Source of the DNA: Leptolyngbya sp. O-77
Lineage (GTDB): Bacteria > Cyanobacteriota > Cyanobacteriia > Elainellales > Elainellaceae
Assembly: GCF_001548395.1 (NCBI RefSeq)
Contig: NZ_AP017367.1
Coordinates: 4,873,001 to 4,937,000, forward strand
Reading direction: 5' to 3'
Length of the DNA stretch: 64,000 nt
Shown piece by piece: positions 1-8,172 of the stretch. The notes under the pieces are model-generated. The model made no database searches. It had not been told where the DNA came from and saw only the letters and a list, made by a program, of their open reading frames with translations. The position numbers and the translations under genes are program-made. How positions within the stretch are numbered: the stretch's first letter is position 1; each line of letters starts with the position of its first letter.

Positions 1-77
1 CCAAATTCCCTCATCTAGCGATCGCCTATACTGAAGGCACTGCTTTGGATGCGAACTCGTGACGGGGAGGGGGTTTG

Positions 78-665
78 ATGGCGATCGCAACGCAAAAACT
101 GACCTTTGAGGAGTACCTGACCTACAGCGATGGCACTGATACCCGCTATGAACTGGTCGATGGAGAACTGGTGCCCATGAGTCTGGGAACTGGCAAACAT
201 GGGGCAATCATCCGGTTTATTGTGCAGCAATTTGAAGGCGCACTGGCGCAATCCGGACAGCCCTGGGTGGCGTTGCCTGCTCTGGTGGGGGTTCGTTCTC
301 CACGAGGGCGCAACTGGGACACGTCTCGCATTCCCGATGTCACAGTTTTAACGCTGGCTCAGTGGGAAGCGATGGGCGACCGCGAAGCGGTGATTAACCT
401 AAATGAATCGCCTCCCCTTTTGGTGGTTGAGGTTGTCAGTCCCTCTACCAAAATGGATGACTACCGCTCGAAACGGGCTGAGTATGGATTGCTAGACATC
501 CCTGAATATTGGATCGTAGACCCGCTAGATGAAAAAGTTACGATCTGTCTTCTGGAGCATCATTTCTACGACGCGGCGGAATACCAAGGAAATGATTTGA
601 TTCAATCGCCTACCTTTCCAGAGCTTCGCCTCACTGCCGCTCAAATCCTTGCAGGCAAGCGGTAG
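78..665 (+). CDS. Uma2 family endonuclease (DUF820)
   Basis: The 195-residue protein has the Uma2/DUF820 layout: an N-terminal LTFEEYLTYSDG element, then a PD-(D/E)XK-like core with the acidic strand RIPDVTVL (about residue 90) and the strand PPLLVVEVVSPST (about residue 115). The family is predicted to be nucleases and is greatly expanded in cyanobacteria; its biological role is mostly unknown. The ATG at 78 is preferred over the adjacent TTG because GGAGG at 66-70 lies seven bases upstream. It ends just before a convergent HxlR gene and shows no operon partner. Two further members of the family lie in this window. Confidence 0.85.
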   Translation: MAIATQKLTFEEYLTYSDGTDTRYELVDGELVPMSLGTGKHGAIIRFIVQQFEGALAQSGQPWVALPALVGVRSPRGRNWDTSRIPDVTVLTLAQWEAMGDREAVINLNESPPLLVVEVVSPSTKMDDYRSKRAEYGLLDIPEYWIVDPLDEKVTICLLEHHFYDAAEYQGNDLIQSPTFPELRLTAAQILAGKR

Positions 666-718
666 GCTCCAAAGTCCACAATCCAAAGTCCCCAATCCAA
701 AATCCAAAATCGCCAACT

Positions 719-1138
719 CTACCGCTCTCCTTGCTCTGCCAAATACCGCTCGCCCCACTCGTGCATGACTGCCAGGATCGGCTCCAGGCTTTGACCCAGG
801 GGCGTTAGGGAATATTCCACCCTGGGCGGCACCTGCTGATAGACCTCGCGATGCACGATGCCGTCGTCTTCCATCTCGCGCAGTTGCTGCGTCAGCATCT
901 TTTGGGTAATGCCCGTGAGCGACCGATGCAGTTCGTTAAACCGCTTCACGCCGCCGAGCAGTTCCCGCAAGATCAGCACCTTCCAGCGGCCGCCGATGAT
1001 GGCGATGGTGGTTTCTACCGCGCAGCTTGGGCGCTCCAAAACGGTGGGCGATGGGGCAGGTTGAAGGGTTTTGGGGTCAGCGTTGTGGAGTGACATTGCC
1101 TGACTAGGTTCCAATGTAGGGATATCTTTTATAGTCAT
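719..1138 (-). CDS. HxlR family winged-helix transcriptional regulator
   Basis: This 139-residue protein has an extended N-terminus and then an HxlR domain from about residue 38: CAVETTIAIIGGRWKVLILR, the recognition-helix region RFNELHRSLTGITQKMLTQQL and the wing EVYQQVPPRVEYSLTPLG. HxlR proteins are homodimeric DNA-binding regulators, several of which sense electrophiles or oxidants through a conserved cysteine near the N-terminus; Cys39 here sits at that place. The gene is divergent from a CDGSH protein and a pirin, both redox-linked families, so control of those genes is likely. A strong inverted repeat 25 bases upstream of the ATG is the candidate operator. The effector is unknown. Confidence 0.9.
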   Translation of the reverse strand: MTIKDIPTLEPSQAMSLHNADPKTLQPAPSPTVLERPSCAVETTIAIIGGRWKVLILRELLGGVKRFNELHRSLTGITQKMLTQQLREMEDDGIVHREVYQQVPPRVEYSLTPLGQSLEPILAVMHEWGERYLAEQGER

Positions 1139-1162
1139 ACCTTCAGCCTCTGACAGTTTCCT

Positions 1163-1201
1163 TTTGGGAAGTACCTTACCAAAAAGTGCATACTTCCCAA
1201 A
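1163..1201. promoter_or_regulatory. Candidate HxlR operator (11-bp inverted repeat)
   Basis: TTTGGGAAGTA at 1163-1173 and its exact reverse complement TACTTCCCAAA at 1191-1201 are separated by 17 bases that contain GTACCTTACC. The element lies between the divergent HxlR and CDGSH genes, where an HxlR dimer would repress its own gene and the redox genes. Assignment as an operator is inference from position and symmetry. Confidence 0.5.
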
Positions 1202-1362
1202 CTCATTGTATCTACTATAAACTCAAAGTAGTTCCGAGTACGACTTTGATTTAAACCACTCAACACTTTGATTCAAGTCTGCTCGAACGTTTCGCAAGCA
1301 CTTTGAGAACACGCGAGCGCTGACTGGCACGCCAGTTGACTCGTACACAGAGGAGAACACCA

Positions 1363-1602
1363 ATGAGCGAACCCGTGATTGCAGATACGAAACCCGTGGT
1401 GATGGAGCTAGAACCGGGCACCTACTACTGGTGTCGCTGTGGGCGATCGCAAGGGCAGCCGTTTTGCGACGGTTCCTATGAGGGCACAGACTTTACGCCC
1501 CTCGCCTTTGAAGTGACCGAAACCCAGAAAGTGGCCCTCTGCCTCTGCAAGCATACGGGCAGCGAACCCTTCTGTGACGGGTCGCACACCAAGCTCAAGT
1601 GA
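1363..1602 (+). CDS. CDGSH iron-sulfur domain protein
   Basis: This 79-residue protein carries two CDGSH-type motifs: CRCGRSQGQPFCDGSYEG near residue 25 and CLCKHTGSEPFCDGSH near residue 60. Each has the three-cysteine, one-histidine (or Tyr-substituted) spacing that holds a 2Fe-2S cluster; the first motif has Tyr where the liganding His usually lies, so that site may be weaker. Tandem-CDGSH proteins are small soluble redox or Fe-S transfer proteins. The ATG at 1363 has AGGAG at 1351-1355; an in-frame start at 1336 has no comparable site. It is divergent from HxlR and 129 bases upstream of a pirin gene, probably under the same redox control. Confidence 0.9.
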   Translation: MSEPVIADTKPVVMELEPGTYYWCRCGRSQGQPFCDGSYEGTDFTPLAFEVTETQKVALCLCKHTGSEPFCDGSHTKLK

Positions 1603-1731
1603 TGGCTTGATGGCGTGATGGCGTGACGGGATTTTGGAGCAACTTCATCCCATCCCCCCATCCCCCTTACTCATTCATCCCTGATCCTTCCTTCTTCGTT
1701 CTTCGTTCTTCTTTCTTCAAGGAGCCTCTCC

Positions 1732-2430
1732 ATGATTACTGTCCGTCCGTCTGAAGAACGCGGTCACGCTAACCACGGCTGGCTGGATAGCTACCATACG
1801 TTTTCCTTTGCCAACTACTATGATCCTGACCACATGGGCTTTCGCGCCCTGCGCGTGATCAACGAAGACCGGGTTGCGCCGGGTCGCGGCTTTGGCACGC
1901 ATCCGCACCGCGACATGGAAATTATTTCCTACGTGCTGTCGGGGTCGCTAGCGCACAAAGACAGCATGGGCAACGCCGCCACGATTGGCGCGGGCGAAGT
2001 GCAAAAAATTACGGCGGGTACGGGCATTGCCCACAGCGAGTTTAACCCGTCGCAAACGGAAGGCGTGCATTTTCTGCAAATCTGGATTTTGCCAGAGGAA
2101 GCAGGATTAACGCCCAATTACGAAGAGAAGGTGTTTCCTCCTGAGGCCAAGCGGGGGCAGTGGCGACGCATTGCCAGCCGCACGGGGGCCGATGGCGCGG
2201 TGCAAATTCATCAGGATGTGGAACTGTATGCAACGGTGCTGAAGGCCGGTGAAGGGCGATCGCTCGAATTGCGTCTTGGCCGATATGCCTGGGTGCAGGT
2301 GGCGCAGGGCAAAATCAGCCTCAACGGAGTGTCGCTGGAAGCGGGCGACGGCGCAGCCATCAGCGACGAAACGCTGCTGGAGGTGCAAGCTGTCAGCGAT
2401 GCGGAAGTGCTGCTGTTTGACCTGGCGTAG
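1732..2430 (+). CDS. Pirin family protein (YhaK-like bicupin)
   Basis: The 232-residue product is a full-length pirin. The N-terminal cupin holds the metal-binding set His57 and His59 (GTHPHRDMEI), His101 and Glu103 (GTGIAHSEF). The C-terminal half is the second, non-metal cupin. Bacterial pirins of this type are Fe(II) proteins; some act as quercetinases and some as redox sensors, and which applies here cannot be told. AAGGAG eight bases before the ATG supports the start. It follows the CDGSH gene on the same strand and is closed by a hairpin terminator at 2561-2595. Confidence 0.92.
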   Translation: MITVRPSEERGHANHGWLDSYHTFSFANYYDPDHMGFRALRVINEDRVAPGRGFGTHPHRDMEIISYVLSGSLAHKDSMGNAATIGAGEVQKITAGTGIAHSEFNPSQTEGVHFLQIWILPEEAGLTPNYEEKVFPPEAKRGQWRRIASRTGADGAVQIHQDVELYATVLKAGEGRSLELRLGRYAWVQVAQGKISLNGVSLEAGDGAAISDETLLEVQAVSDAEVLLFDLA

Positions 2431-2776
2431 GTTTAGGGGAGTGGGAGATCGCATCGACTCGATCTCCCGCCTGTCTCTTCCCTGCTGCTGCCGATCTGCG
2501 AAATTGCCCTTGACCCAGCAGATTGGCCAGGTGAACCGTGATTTCTGGGAAACGAGCGTCGGGCGATCGCCATCCATTAAGGCGATCGCCCTTTTCTGCA
2601 AGCACCCGCACCTGGGCGATCGCCCTTTGCCCCATTTGATCACGCTCTCACTGTTACACTTGGGGCAGCCAACACCCGATTTTCAGCGCATCTAGCGCAC
2701 CGTCTCGTACCATTTGGCATTGTCTATCAGATGCTTCCGGTAACTAACCATTTCAAATCTTGGAGGTAAGCCTGTC
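2431..2776. other. Intergenic region with HIP1-rich terminator
   Basis: This 346-base gap holds no convincing gene. It contains four clustered GCGATCGC octamers, the pirin terminator, and the GGAGG ribosome-binding site of the following Uma2 gene at its right edge. Confidence 0.6.
2561..2595 (+). terminator. Intrinsic terminator built from two HIP1 sites
   Basis: GGGCGATCGCC at 2561-2571 pairs perfectly with GGCGATCGCCC at 2581-2591 over a nine-base loop, followed by TTTT. The stem is two HIP1 octamers facing each other. It would end the CDGSH-pirin transcript. Confidence 0.65.
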
Positions 2777-3358
2777 ATGATGGCTCAAACTGAGACAAAA
2801 CGCTATACCGCTGAAGAATATTTGGAACTTGAAGTTGCGTCGGAAACCCGCAACGAATATCGCGATGGAGAAATTGTTCCTATGACGGGCGGCACCCCAA
2901 ACCACAATGACATCGCAGGAAACTTATATATTCTGCTTAAATCTGCCCTTAAAGGAAAAGACCATCGGATCTTCTATGCTGATCAGCGGCTCTGGATTCC
3001 CGGCGCAAGTCTCTATACATATCCTGATGTGATGGTTTTGCCAAAGCCGCTAGAGTTGCAAGCTGGGCGAAAAGACACGGTGATGAATCCCTGTTTTATT
3101 GCTGAGGTGTTGTCCAAATCAACCCGTAGCTATGACCGGAGTGATAAATTTGCAGCTTATCGCACCATCTCTAGCTTTCAGGAATACCTGCTCATTGATC
3201 AGGATAAAATCCACGTTGAGCATCATGTAAAAGTTGCGGAAAATCAATGGCTTTTTTCTGAATATAACGATCCAGAATTTAACCTTTCACTTCGCACATT
3301 AGATTTGCAAGTTCAGATTGCAGATCTCTACGAAAATATTGAGTTTTCTGAAAGTTAA
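2777..3358 (+). CDS. Uma2 family endonuclease (DUF820)
   Basis: This is a 193-residue Uma2/DUF820 protein: YTAEEYLELEVASETRNEYRDGEIVPMTGG at the N-terminus, the acidic strand LYTYPDVMVLP near residue 90, PCFIAEVLSKSTRSYDRSDK near residue 110 and the C-terminal FQEYLLIDQDKIHVEHH. The DV and EVLSKST elements are the predicted nuclease-core residues. GGAGG at 2762-2766 precedes the ATG by ten bases. It differs clearly from the member at 78, so the two are paralogues and not a recent duplication. It converges on recQ and stands alone. The in vivo role of the family is unknown. Confidence 0.88.
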   Translation: MMAQTETKRYTAEEYLELEVASETRNEYRDGEIVPMTGGTPNHNDIAGNLYILLKSALKGKDHRIFYADQRLWIPGASLYTYPDVMVLPKPLELQAGRKDTVMNPCFIAEVLSKSTRSYDRSDKFAAYRTISSFQEYLLIDQDKIHVEHHVKVAENQWLFSEYNDPEFNLSLRTLDLQVQIADLYENIEFSES

Positions 3359-3383
3359 ATAGAGGCTAAATGTTCGCTGGTTT

Positions 3384-5675
3384 CTAGCTATCTTGGCGAT
3401 TGGCATGTCGCCATTTGGCACGGACGAGGCGAATCGAGTTGTAATCAATCGTTTCGCCCAGCGTGTTTTGGAGGTGTTCGTAAAGCGCCTTGAGCGATGC
3501 AGTGCCCACCGCTTCGATCGCCCCTTCGATTTTTGCCTGGCGATCGCCCGCCACTAGCTTACCTAAATCCACCGCCTGCCCCGCCTCCAGTAACTTATCC
3601 AGGTGGTTGTAAATCGTGTGGATGCCGCAGCCGCGTTTTTCGGCAATCTCTGCGGGTGATAAACCTTGCTGATGCAACTCCAGCGTATAAAACACCGTGC
3701 GAGACACAGATTTGAGACGCATCGCTGAACGCGACTCGGAGCGATCGCGCGGCGGTTTTGCATAGGCAAGTACAGGGTCAAACGAATCTTCCTCAGAATC
3801 ACTAGGGATTGTGCCGATGCTGGGCGATCGCAGCGGGATGTCATGCTCTGTGCAAAAGTCGCGGATTTCGGTGACGAACGCTTCGCCGTATTGACTCAGC
3901 TTGCGGCTGCCCACGCCAGAGATCCGCGCAAACTCACGCAGCGTGTGCGGCTGTTTCTCCGCCATTTGCCGCAGGCTGACATCCGAAAAGACCACGTAGG
4001 GCGGAACGTTTTGCGCGTCGGCGAGGCGCTTTCGCAACTGGCGCAGGCGCTCAAACAGGCTGTCGGCTTTGGGCCCGGTTTGTTTCAAGAAGCGATCGCC
4101 CACGGGGGCAGGTTCGTCGAGCGATCGCGCAGGCAGGGAAATCATCACCGTCCGCTGACCGCGCATCACTTCCCAACTCTGGGCGTTTAGCTTGGGGATA
4201 GAATAGCCGTCGGTGGTTTCATCCATCAAGCCCTGGTGTAAGAGCGATCGCCCCAGGTGTTTCCAGGCTTCGATGCTGCGGTGTTTGCCAATGCCATAGG
4301 TGGAAAGCTTGTCATGCCCATATTGCAGCACTTTTTGGCTGCGAGAGCCGCGCAGCACGTCGATTAGGTGGTTCATGCCAAAGCGCTCTTTGCACCGCGC
4401 TACGCAGGAGAGAAACTTTTGCGCGTCGATTGTCCAATCTTCCACCGGCCGCGGGTGCAGGCAGTTGTCGCAGTTCTGGCAATTGCCTACAAAGCTTTCG
4501 CCAAAGTACGCTAGCTGAATCTTGCGGCGGCAATCTGTCCCTTCGGCATAGTCCACCACGCGGCGGAGCTGCTGACGGGCGATGCGCTGCTCGTCTTCGA
4601 GGGGCGCTCCGGTAATCGGATCGACCTTCTGAGAAATCATAAAATCGACTGTGTTCAAATCGCCATAGCCAAAGAACAGCGTGCATTTCGCCGGATCGCC
4701 ATCGCGCCCCGCCCGGCCCGCTTCCTGATAATAATTTTCCAGGCTGCGCGGCAGGTCGTAGTGAATCACAAACCGCACGTCGGGCTTGTTGATGCCCATG
4801 CCAAAGGCGACCGTGGCCACCATCACGCGCACGTCATCGCGGATAAAGCGGGTTTGATTCGTAGTGCGGGTTTCATCCTCCAGTCCGGCGTGATATGGCA
4901 GCGCCTCAATGCCGTCCTGCTGGAGCCGGAAGGTAAGTTCGTCTACCTTTTTGCGGCTGAGGCAATAGACGATTCCAGCGCCGGGGGTTTGGCGAATCAG
5001 TTGCAGCAGGTCGCGATACACATCGCGCCGCTTAGGGCGCACTTCGTAATACAGGTTCGTGCGGTTGAAGCTGGCGACGTGGATGCGTGGGTTCCGCAGG
5101 GTGAGTTGAGCAACGATATCTTCCTGGACGCGCTGGGTGGCGGTGGCCGTCAGCGCTGTCATGGGCACGGCGGGATAGCGCTGGCGCAGGGTTTTAAGCT
5201 GGCGATATTCCGGGCGAAAGTCGTGACCCCATTCTGACAAACAGTGGGCTTCGTCGATGGCAAAGGCGGCAATGCCCACTTCGGCATTGATGCGCTCCAA
5301 AAACGGCAAGAAGCGATCGCCCATCAATCGCTCTGGCGCGACATACAGCAGCTTGATTTTGCCCGCCAGCACCGCCTGTTCCGTCGATCGCAGTTCCGCC
5401 AGCCCCAGGCTGCTATTCAAAAACGCCGCGCCAATGCCGTTGTCTTGCAACGCCTGCACCTGATCCTGCATCAGCGCAATCAGCGGCGACACCACAATCG
5501 TCACGCCGTCCATCAGCAGCGCCGGAAGCTGGTAGCAAATCGACTTGCCGCCGCCCGTTGGCATGATTACAAGCTGGTCGCGTCGGGCGATCGCCGTGTC
5601 GATGATCTCGCGCTGTCCGGGGCGAAAGGCATCATAGCCGAAGTAGAATTTGAGGGCTTCTTCGGGAGTGGGCAT
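3384..5675 (-). CDS. recQ: ATP-dependent DNA helicase RecQ
   Basis: The 763-residue protein is a complete RecQ-type superfamily 2 helicase that unwinds DNA 3'-5' during recombination repair and fork restart. Visible in order are: the start FYFGYDAFRPGQREII, Walker A MPTGGGKS (about residue 40), the DEAH box IDEAHCLSEWGHDFRPEY (about 140), motif V/VI with HYDLPRSLENYYQEAGRAGRDG (about 315), the zinc-binding CRRKIQ...CQNCDNC of the RQC domain (about 380), and an HRDC domain (about 565-635). A further helical DNA-binding-like segment, LSPAEIAEKRGCGIHTIYNH, lies near 690. The ATG at 5675 begins right at the conserved helicase domain; an upstream TTG at 5753 would add only an unconserved leader. 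Confidence 0.95.
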   Translation of the reverse strand: MPTPEEALKFYFGYDAFRPGQREIIDTAIARRDQLVIMPTGGGKSICYQLPALLMDGVTIVVSPLIALMQDQVQALQDNGIGAAFLNSSLGLAELRSTEQAVLAGKIKLLYVAPERLMGDRFLPFLERINAEVGIAAFAIDEAHCLSEWGHDFRPEYRQLKTLRQRYPAVPMTALTATATQRVQEDIVAQLTLRNPRIHVASFNRTNLYYEVRPKRRDVYRDLLQLIRQTPGAGIVYCLSRKKVDELTFRLQQDGIEALPYHAGLEDETRTTNQTRFIRDDVRVMVATVAFGMGINKPDVRFVIHYDLPRSLENYYQEAGRAGRDGDPAKCTLFFGYGDLNTVDFMISQKVDPITGAPLEDEQRIARQQLRRVVDYAEGTDCRRKIQLAYFGESFVGNCQNCDNCLHPRPVEDWTIDAQKFLSCVARCKERFGMNHLIDVLRGSRSQKVLQYGHDKLSTYGIGKHRSIEAWKHLGRSLLHQGLMDETTDGYSIPKLNAQSWEVMRGQRTVMISLPARSLDEPAPVGDRFLKQTGPKADSLFERLRQLRKRLADAQNVPPYVVFSDVSLRQMAEKQPHTLREFARISGVGSRKLSQYGEAFVTEIRDFCTEHDIPLRSPSIGTIPSDSEEDSFDPVLAYAKPPRDRSESRSAMRLKSVSRTVFYTLELHQQGLSPAEIAEKRGCGIHTIYNHLDKLLEAGQAVDLGKLVAGDRQAKIEGAIEAVGTASLKALYEHLQNTLGETIDYNSIRLVRAKWRHANRQDS

Positions 5676-6236
5676 GAGAATGGATAAAGAGGGAGTGAGA
5701 GTGAGAGATGCTGGGGTGAGGAATCGTCCCCAATTTTTGCAGCACTGATTCAAGCTTACCCAAGCTGGCTAGTTATCTTTGATGGTCTACCTAGTGCAAG
5801 GTCGTTCGGAGTGGCGACTCGTTCGTAGTGGCGACTTCAGTCGCCCGATTCAAGGCTTCGGAGTGGCGACTTCAGTCGCCCGATTCAAGGCTTCGTAGTG
5901 GCGACTTCAGTCGCCCGATTCAAGGCTTCGGAGTGGCGACTTCAGTCGCCCGATTCAAGGCTTCGGAGTGGCGACTTCAGTCGCCCGATTCAAGGCTTCG
6001 GAGTGGCGACTTCAGTCGCCCGATTCAAGGCTTCGTAGTGGCGACTTCAGTCGCCCGATTCAAGGCTTTTCGGAGGCAGACTAAAGTCTGCACTACAAAC
6101 TAGGGGCAAAACTTCTGCCTCAGAGTATCTTGAGGAGCTACCGGCCCTTGATTTCAGCCTAATTTCACACTGCCATCTGGAATCTGCCTGGCGCATAGTG
6201 GAAACAAGGTATAGGAAAGTTTTGGAGCATTGACAG
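5676..6236. other. Intergenic region dominated by hairpin repeats
   Basis: The gap between divergent recQ and the SPFH gene has no gene. Open frames through it are only read-through of the 35-bp repeat array. The right-hand 170 bases hold the presumed SPFH promoter. Confidence 0.7.
5827..6071. repeat. Seven tandem 35-bp repeats, each a perfect hairpin
   Basis: AGTGGCGAC recurs at 5827, 5862, 5897, 5932, 5967, 6002 and 6037, exactly every 35 bases; a partial unit lies at about 5809. Each unit holds GGCGACTTCAGTCGCC, a perfect 7-bp stem with a two-base loop, then the constant CGATTCAAGGCTT. Units differ only at the base before AGTGG (G or T). Just downstream a related hairpin GCAGACTAAAGTCTGC (about 6076) has the same geometry. 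There are no variable spacers, so it is not a CRISPR. Confidence 0.95.
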
Positions 6237-7169
6237 ATGATGAAATCTGCACCGACCAATACAGCCTGGGGCTTGCTGGCGGCGGGGGCGATCACCCTCT
6301 TTTTGGCATTCAATTCCTTCGTGGTGATTAATCCCGGCCAGGCCGGCGTGCTGAGCATTCTCGGCAAGGCCCAGGACGGCACGCTGCTGGAGGGCATCCA
6401 CCTGAAGCCGCCGTTCGTCTCTAAAGTGGATATTTACGATGTCACGGTGCAAAAGTTTGAAGTGCCCGCCCAGAGTTCTACCAAGGATTTGCAGTATCTT
6501 TCCGCCAGTTTTGCGATTAACTTCCGGCTTGACCCCATGCGAATTGTGGAAATTCGCCGCAAACAGGGCACATTAGCCAACATTGTCACCAAAGTCATTG
6601 CACCCCAGACCCAAGAAGCCTTCAAAATTGCCGCCGCCCGCCGCACGGCCGAAGAGTCCATTACCCAGCGAGAGGAGTTGAGGCAGGATTTTGACATTGC
6701 CCTTAGCCAGCGGCTAGAGAAATATGGCATTTTGCTGCTGGATACCAGCGTGGTGGATGTCAAATTTTCAGATGAATTTGCCCATGCGGTGGAAGATAAG
6801 CAAATTGCCGAACAGCAGGCACAGCGAGCGGTCTACATCGCGCAACAGGCTCAGCAAGAGGCCCAGGCAGAAATCAACCGCGCCAAGGGCAAGGCAGAAG
6901 CGCAACGGCTTTTGGCAGAAACGCTGAAAAGTGCAGGCGGGCAACTGGTGCTGCAAAAGGAGGCGATCGAGGCATGGCGAGAGGGGGGTGCCCAGATGCC
7001 TCGCGTGCTGGTGATGGGCAAGGATGCCGGGAGTGTGCCGTTTTTGTTCAATCTGGGAGATCCAGGAGATCCAGACGAGGAGCTAGTCGCACAAACCGTG
7101 GATTCAAACGGCGATCGCCCCCGCCCCAACAGCAAATCGGGCAGTAAAGTCAGCAGCAAGGATCTATAG
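6237..7169 (+). CDS. SPFH/band 7 (prohibitin-like) membrane protein
   Basis: This 310-residue protein has one N-terminal membrane segment (residues about 10-32, AWGLLAAGAITLFLAFNSFV) followed by a band-7 domain (VINPGQAGVLSILGK to about 200), a charged coiled coil rich in Gln, Ala and Glu (about 185-235), and a variable tail. The domain order is that of prohibitins, which form ring-like membrane scaffolds linked to protein quality control and membrane microdomains. The ATG at 6237 starts directly before the membrane segment. It stands upstream of the fluoride channel pair but with no overlap, so shared function is not implied. Confidence 0.9.
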   Translation: MMKSAPTNTAWGLLAAGAITLFLAFNSFVVINPGQAGVLSILGKAQDGTLLEGIHLKPPFVSKVDIYDVTVQKFEVPAQSSTKDLQYLSASFAINFRLDPMRIVEIRRKQGTLANIVTKVIAPQTQEAFKIAAARRTAEESITQREELRQDFDIALSQRLEKYGILLLDTSVVDVKFSDEFAHAVEDKQIAEQQAQRAVYIAQQAQQEAQAEINRAKGKAEAQRLLAETLKSAGGQLVLQKEAIEAWREGGAQMPRVLVMGKDAGSVPFLFNLGDPGDPDEELVAQTVDSNGDRPRPNSKSGSKVSSKDL

Positions 7170-7273
7170 AAATCTGTAAAAGACCTATGATGCTTCCTGG
7201 TTGCTTCTCATCAAGCAGCCTCGATCCAGCAACCTGTGCTAGGGCGATCGCCCCTCTCTCCTTCTGCAAACCC

Positions 7274-7690
7274 ATGCTGCAAAATCTCGCGTTCCGAACC
7301 CCAATGGCGATCGCCCTAGGAGCCATCCTCGGTGCCCTCAGCCGCTACTTTCTCAGCAGTTGGATTTCCCACTGGGGCGGGTCTGACTTGCCCTTGGGTA
7401 CGCTGCTGGTCAACCTGACGGGCTGTTTTGGTATGGGGCTATTGGCGACGCTGTTTAGCCAGCGGGTGCTGGGTCATGCGCCCGAACTCCAGCTCATGCT
7501 GACGACCGGGTTTCTCGGCTCCTACACCACCTTCTCCAGCTATGAGCTAGACCTGGCGCGGCTGGCCTATCGGCGAGAACTGTTGGCCGACGGGCTATAT
7601 TGGGGCGCGAGTACCCTGCTGGGGTTCGGGAGCCTGCTGCTGGGGGTGTGGGTCGCTAGGGCGATCGCCCCGCCTGTCACCCTAGATTGA
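7274..7690 (+). CDS. crcB: Fluoride ion transporter CrcB/FluC (first copy)
   Basis: This small four-helix membrane protein (138 residues from the ATG at 7274) has the CrcB/FluC signatures: ALGAILGALSRYFLSSW at the start, LPLGTLLVNLTGCFGMGLL with the conserved Asn, and TTGFLGSYTTFSSYELD with the GFxGSxTTFS pore motif. FluC proteins are dual-topology dimeric channels that let fluoride out of the cell. An upstream in-frame ATG at 7187 would add a non-conserved leader. A second copy begins 34 bases downstream. No clear fluoride riboswitch was recognised upstream. Confidence 0.92.
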   Translation: MLQNLAFRTPMAIALGAILGALSRYFLSSWISHWGGSDLPLGTLLVNLTGCFGMGLLATLFSQRVLGHAPELQLMLTTGFLGSYTTFSSYELDLARLAYRRELLADGLYWGASTLLGFGSLLLGVWVARAIAPPVTLD

Positions 7691-7724
7691 CCCAAAGCTT
7701 GATCCAAACTACCCCTCCCTCATC

Positions 7725-8138
7725 ATGTCTGCTGGATCAGATTCGCTACCGCTAACCGTGCTGCTCATTTCCCTGGGCGCGGTGCTGGGCGCATGGAGCC
7801 GCTACTATGTCACCCGATTTTGCACCCGGCGGTTTGGGCTGGACTTTCCTGTGGGGACGCTGCTGGTGAACCTGTCTGGGTCGCTGCTGATGGGCGTGGC
7901 GGCGGGGCTGTTTCGCATTCGCTTTGCGCTGCCCAATCTCGATCACCTGTTTATGGTTGGGTTTTTCGGCTCCTACACGACCTTTTCCACCTACGCGCTG
8001 GATGTCCATGCCCTGTTTCGACGAAAGGCGATCGCCCCAGCACTGCTCTTTTGGCTGGGCAGTCCGCTGGCGGGGTTTCTGTGTGTAGAACTGGGCATCT
8101 TGCTGGCGCTCTGGCTAACGGGGGGAATTTCCTCCTGA
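7725..8138 (+). CDS. crcB: Fluoride ion transporter CrcB/FluC (second copy)
   Basis: This 137-residue paralogue of the preceding gene has the same landmarks: SLGAVLGAWSRYYVTRF, FPVGTLLVNLSGSLLMG and MVGFFGSYTTFSTYALD. Tandem crcB genes are common where the two products form a heterodimer of fixed opposite topology instead of a dual-topology homodimer; the divergence between the copies fits that, though it is inference. The 34-base gap to the first copy suggests one transcript. Four predicted helices place it in the plasma membrane. Confidence 0.92.
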   Translation: MSAGSDSLPLTVLLISLGAVLGAWSRYYVTRFCTRRFGLDFPVGTLLVNLSGSLLMGVAAGLFRIRFALPNLDHLFMVGFFGSYTTFSTYALDVHALFRRKAIAPALLFWLGSPLAGFLCVELGILLALWLTGGISS

Positions 8139-8172
8139 GAGGAGGGTGAAGAATTCCAACAGGCAGACTAGG

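Noticed and set aside
5827..6071. CRISPR array
   Set aside because: Units are contiguous and identical with no variable spacers and no cas genes nearby.
5828..6103. 91-codon frame across the hairpin repeats
   Set aside because: It is only a translation of the 35-bp repeat (105-bp, three-unit period) with no start signal; not a gene.
7170..7273. Fluoride riboswitch upstream of crcB
   Set aside because: The short leader lacks a recognisable crcB-motif pseudoknot pattern by eye; a covariance search would be needed to exclude it.
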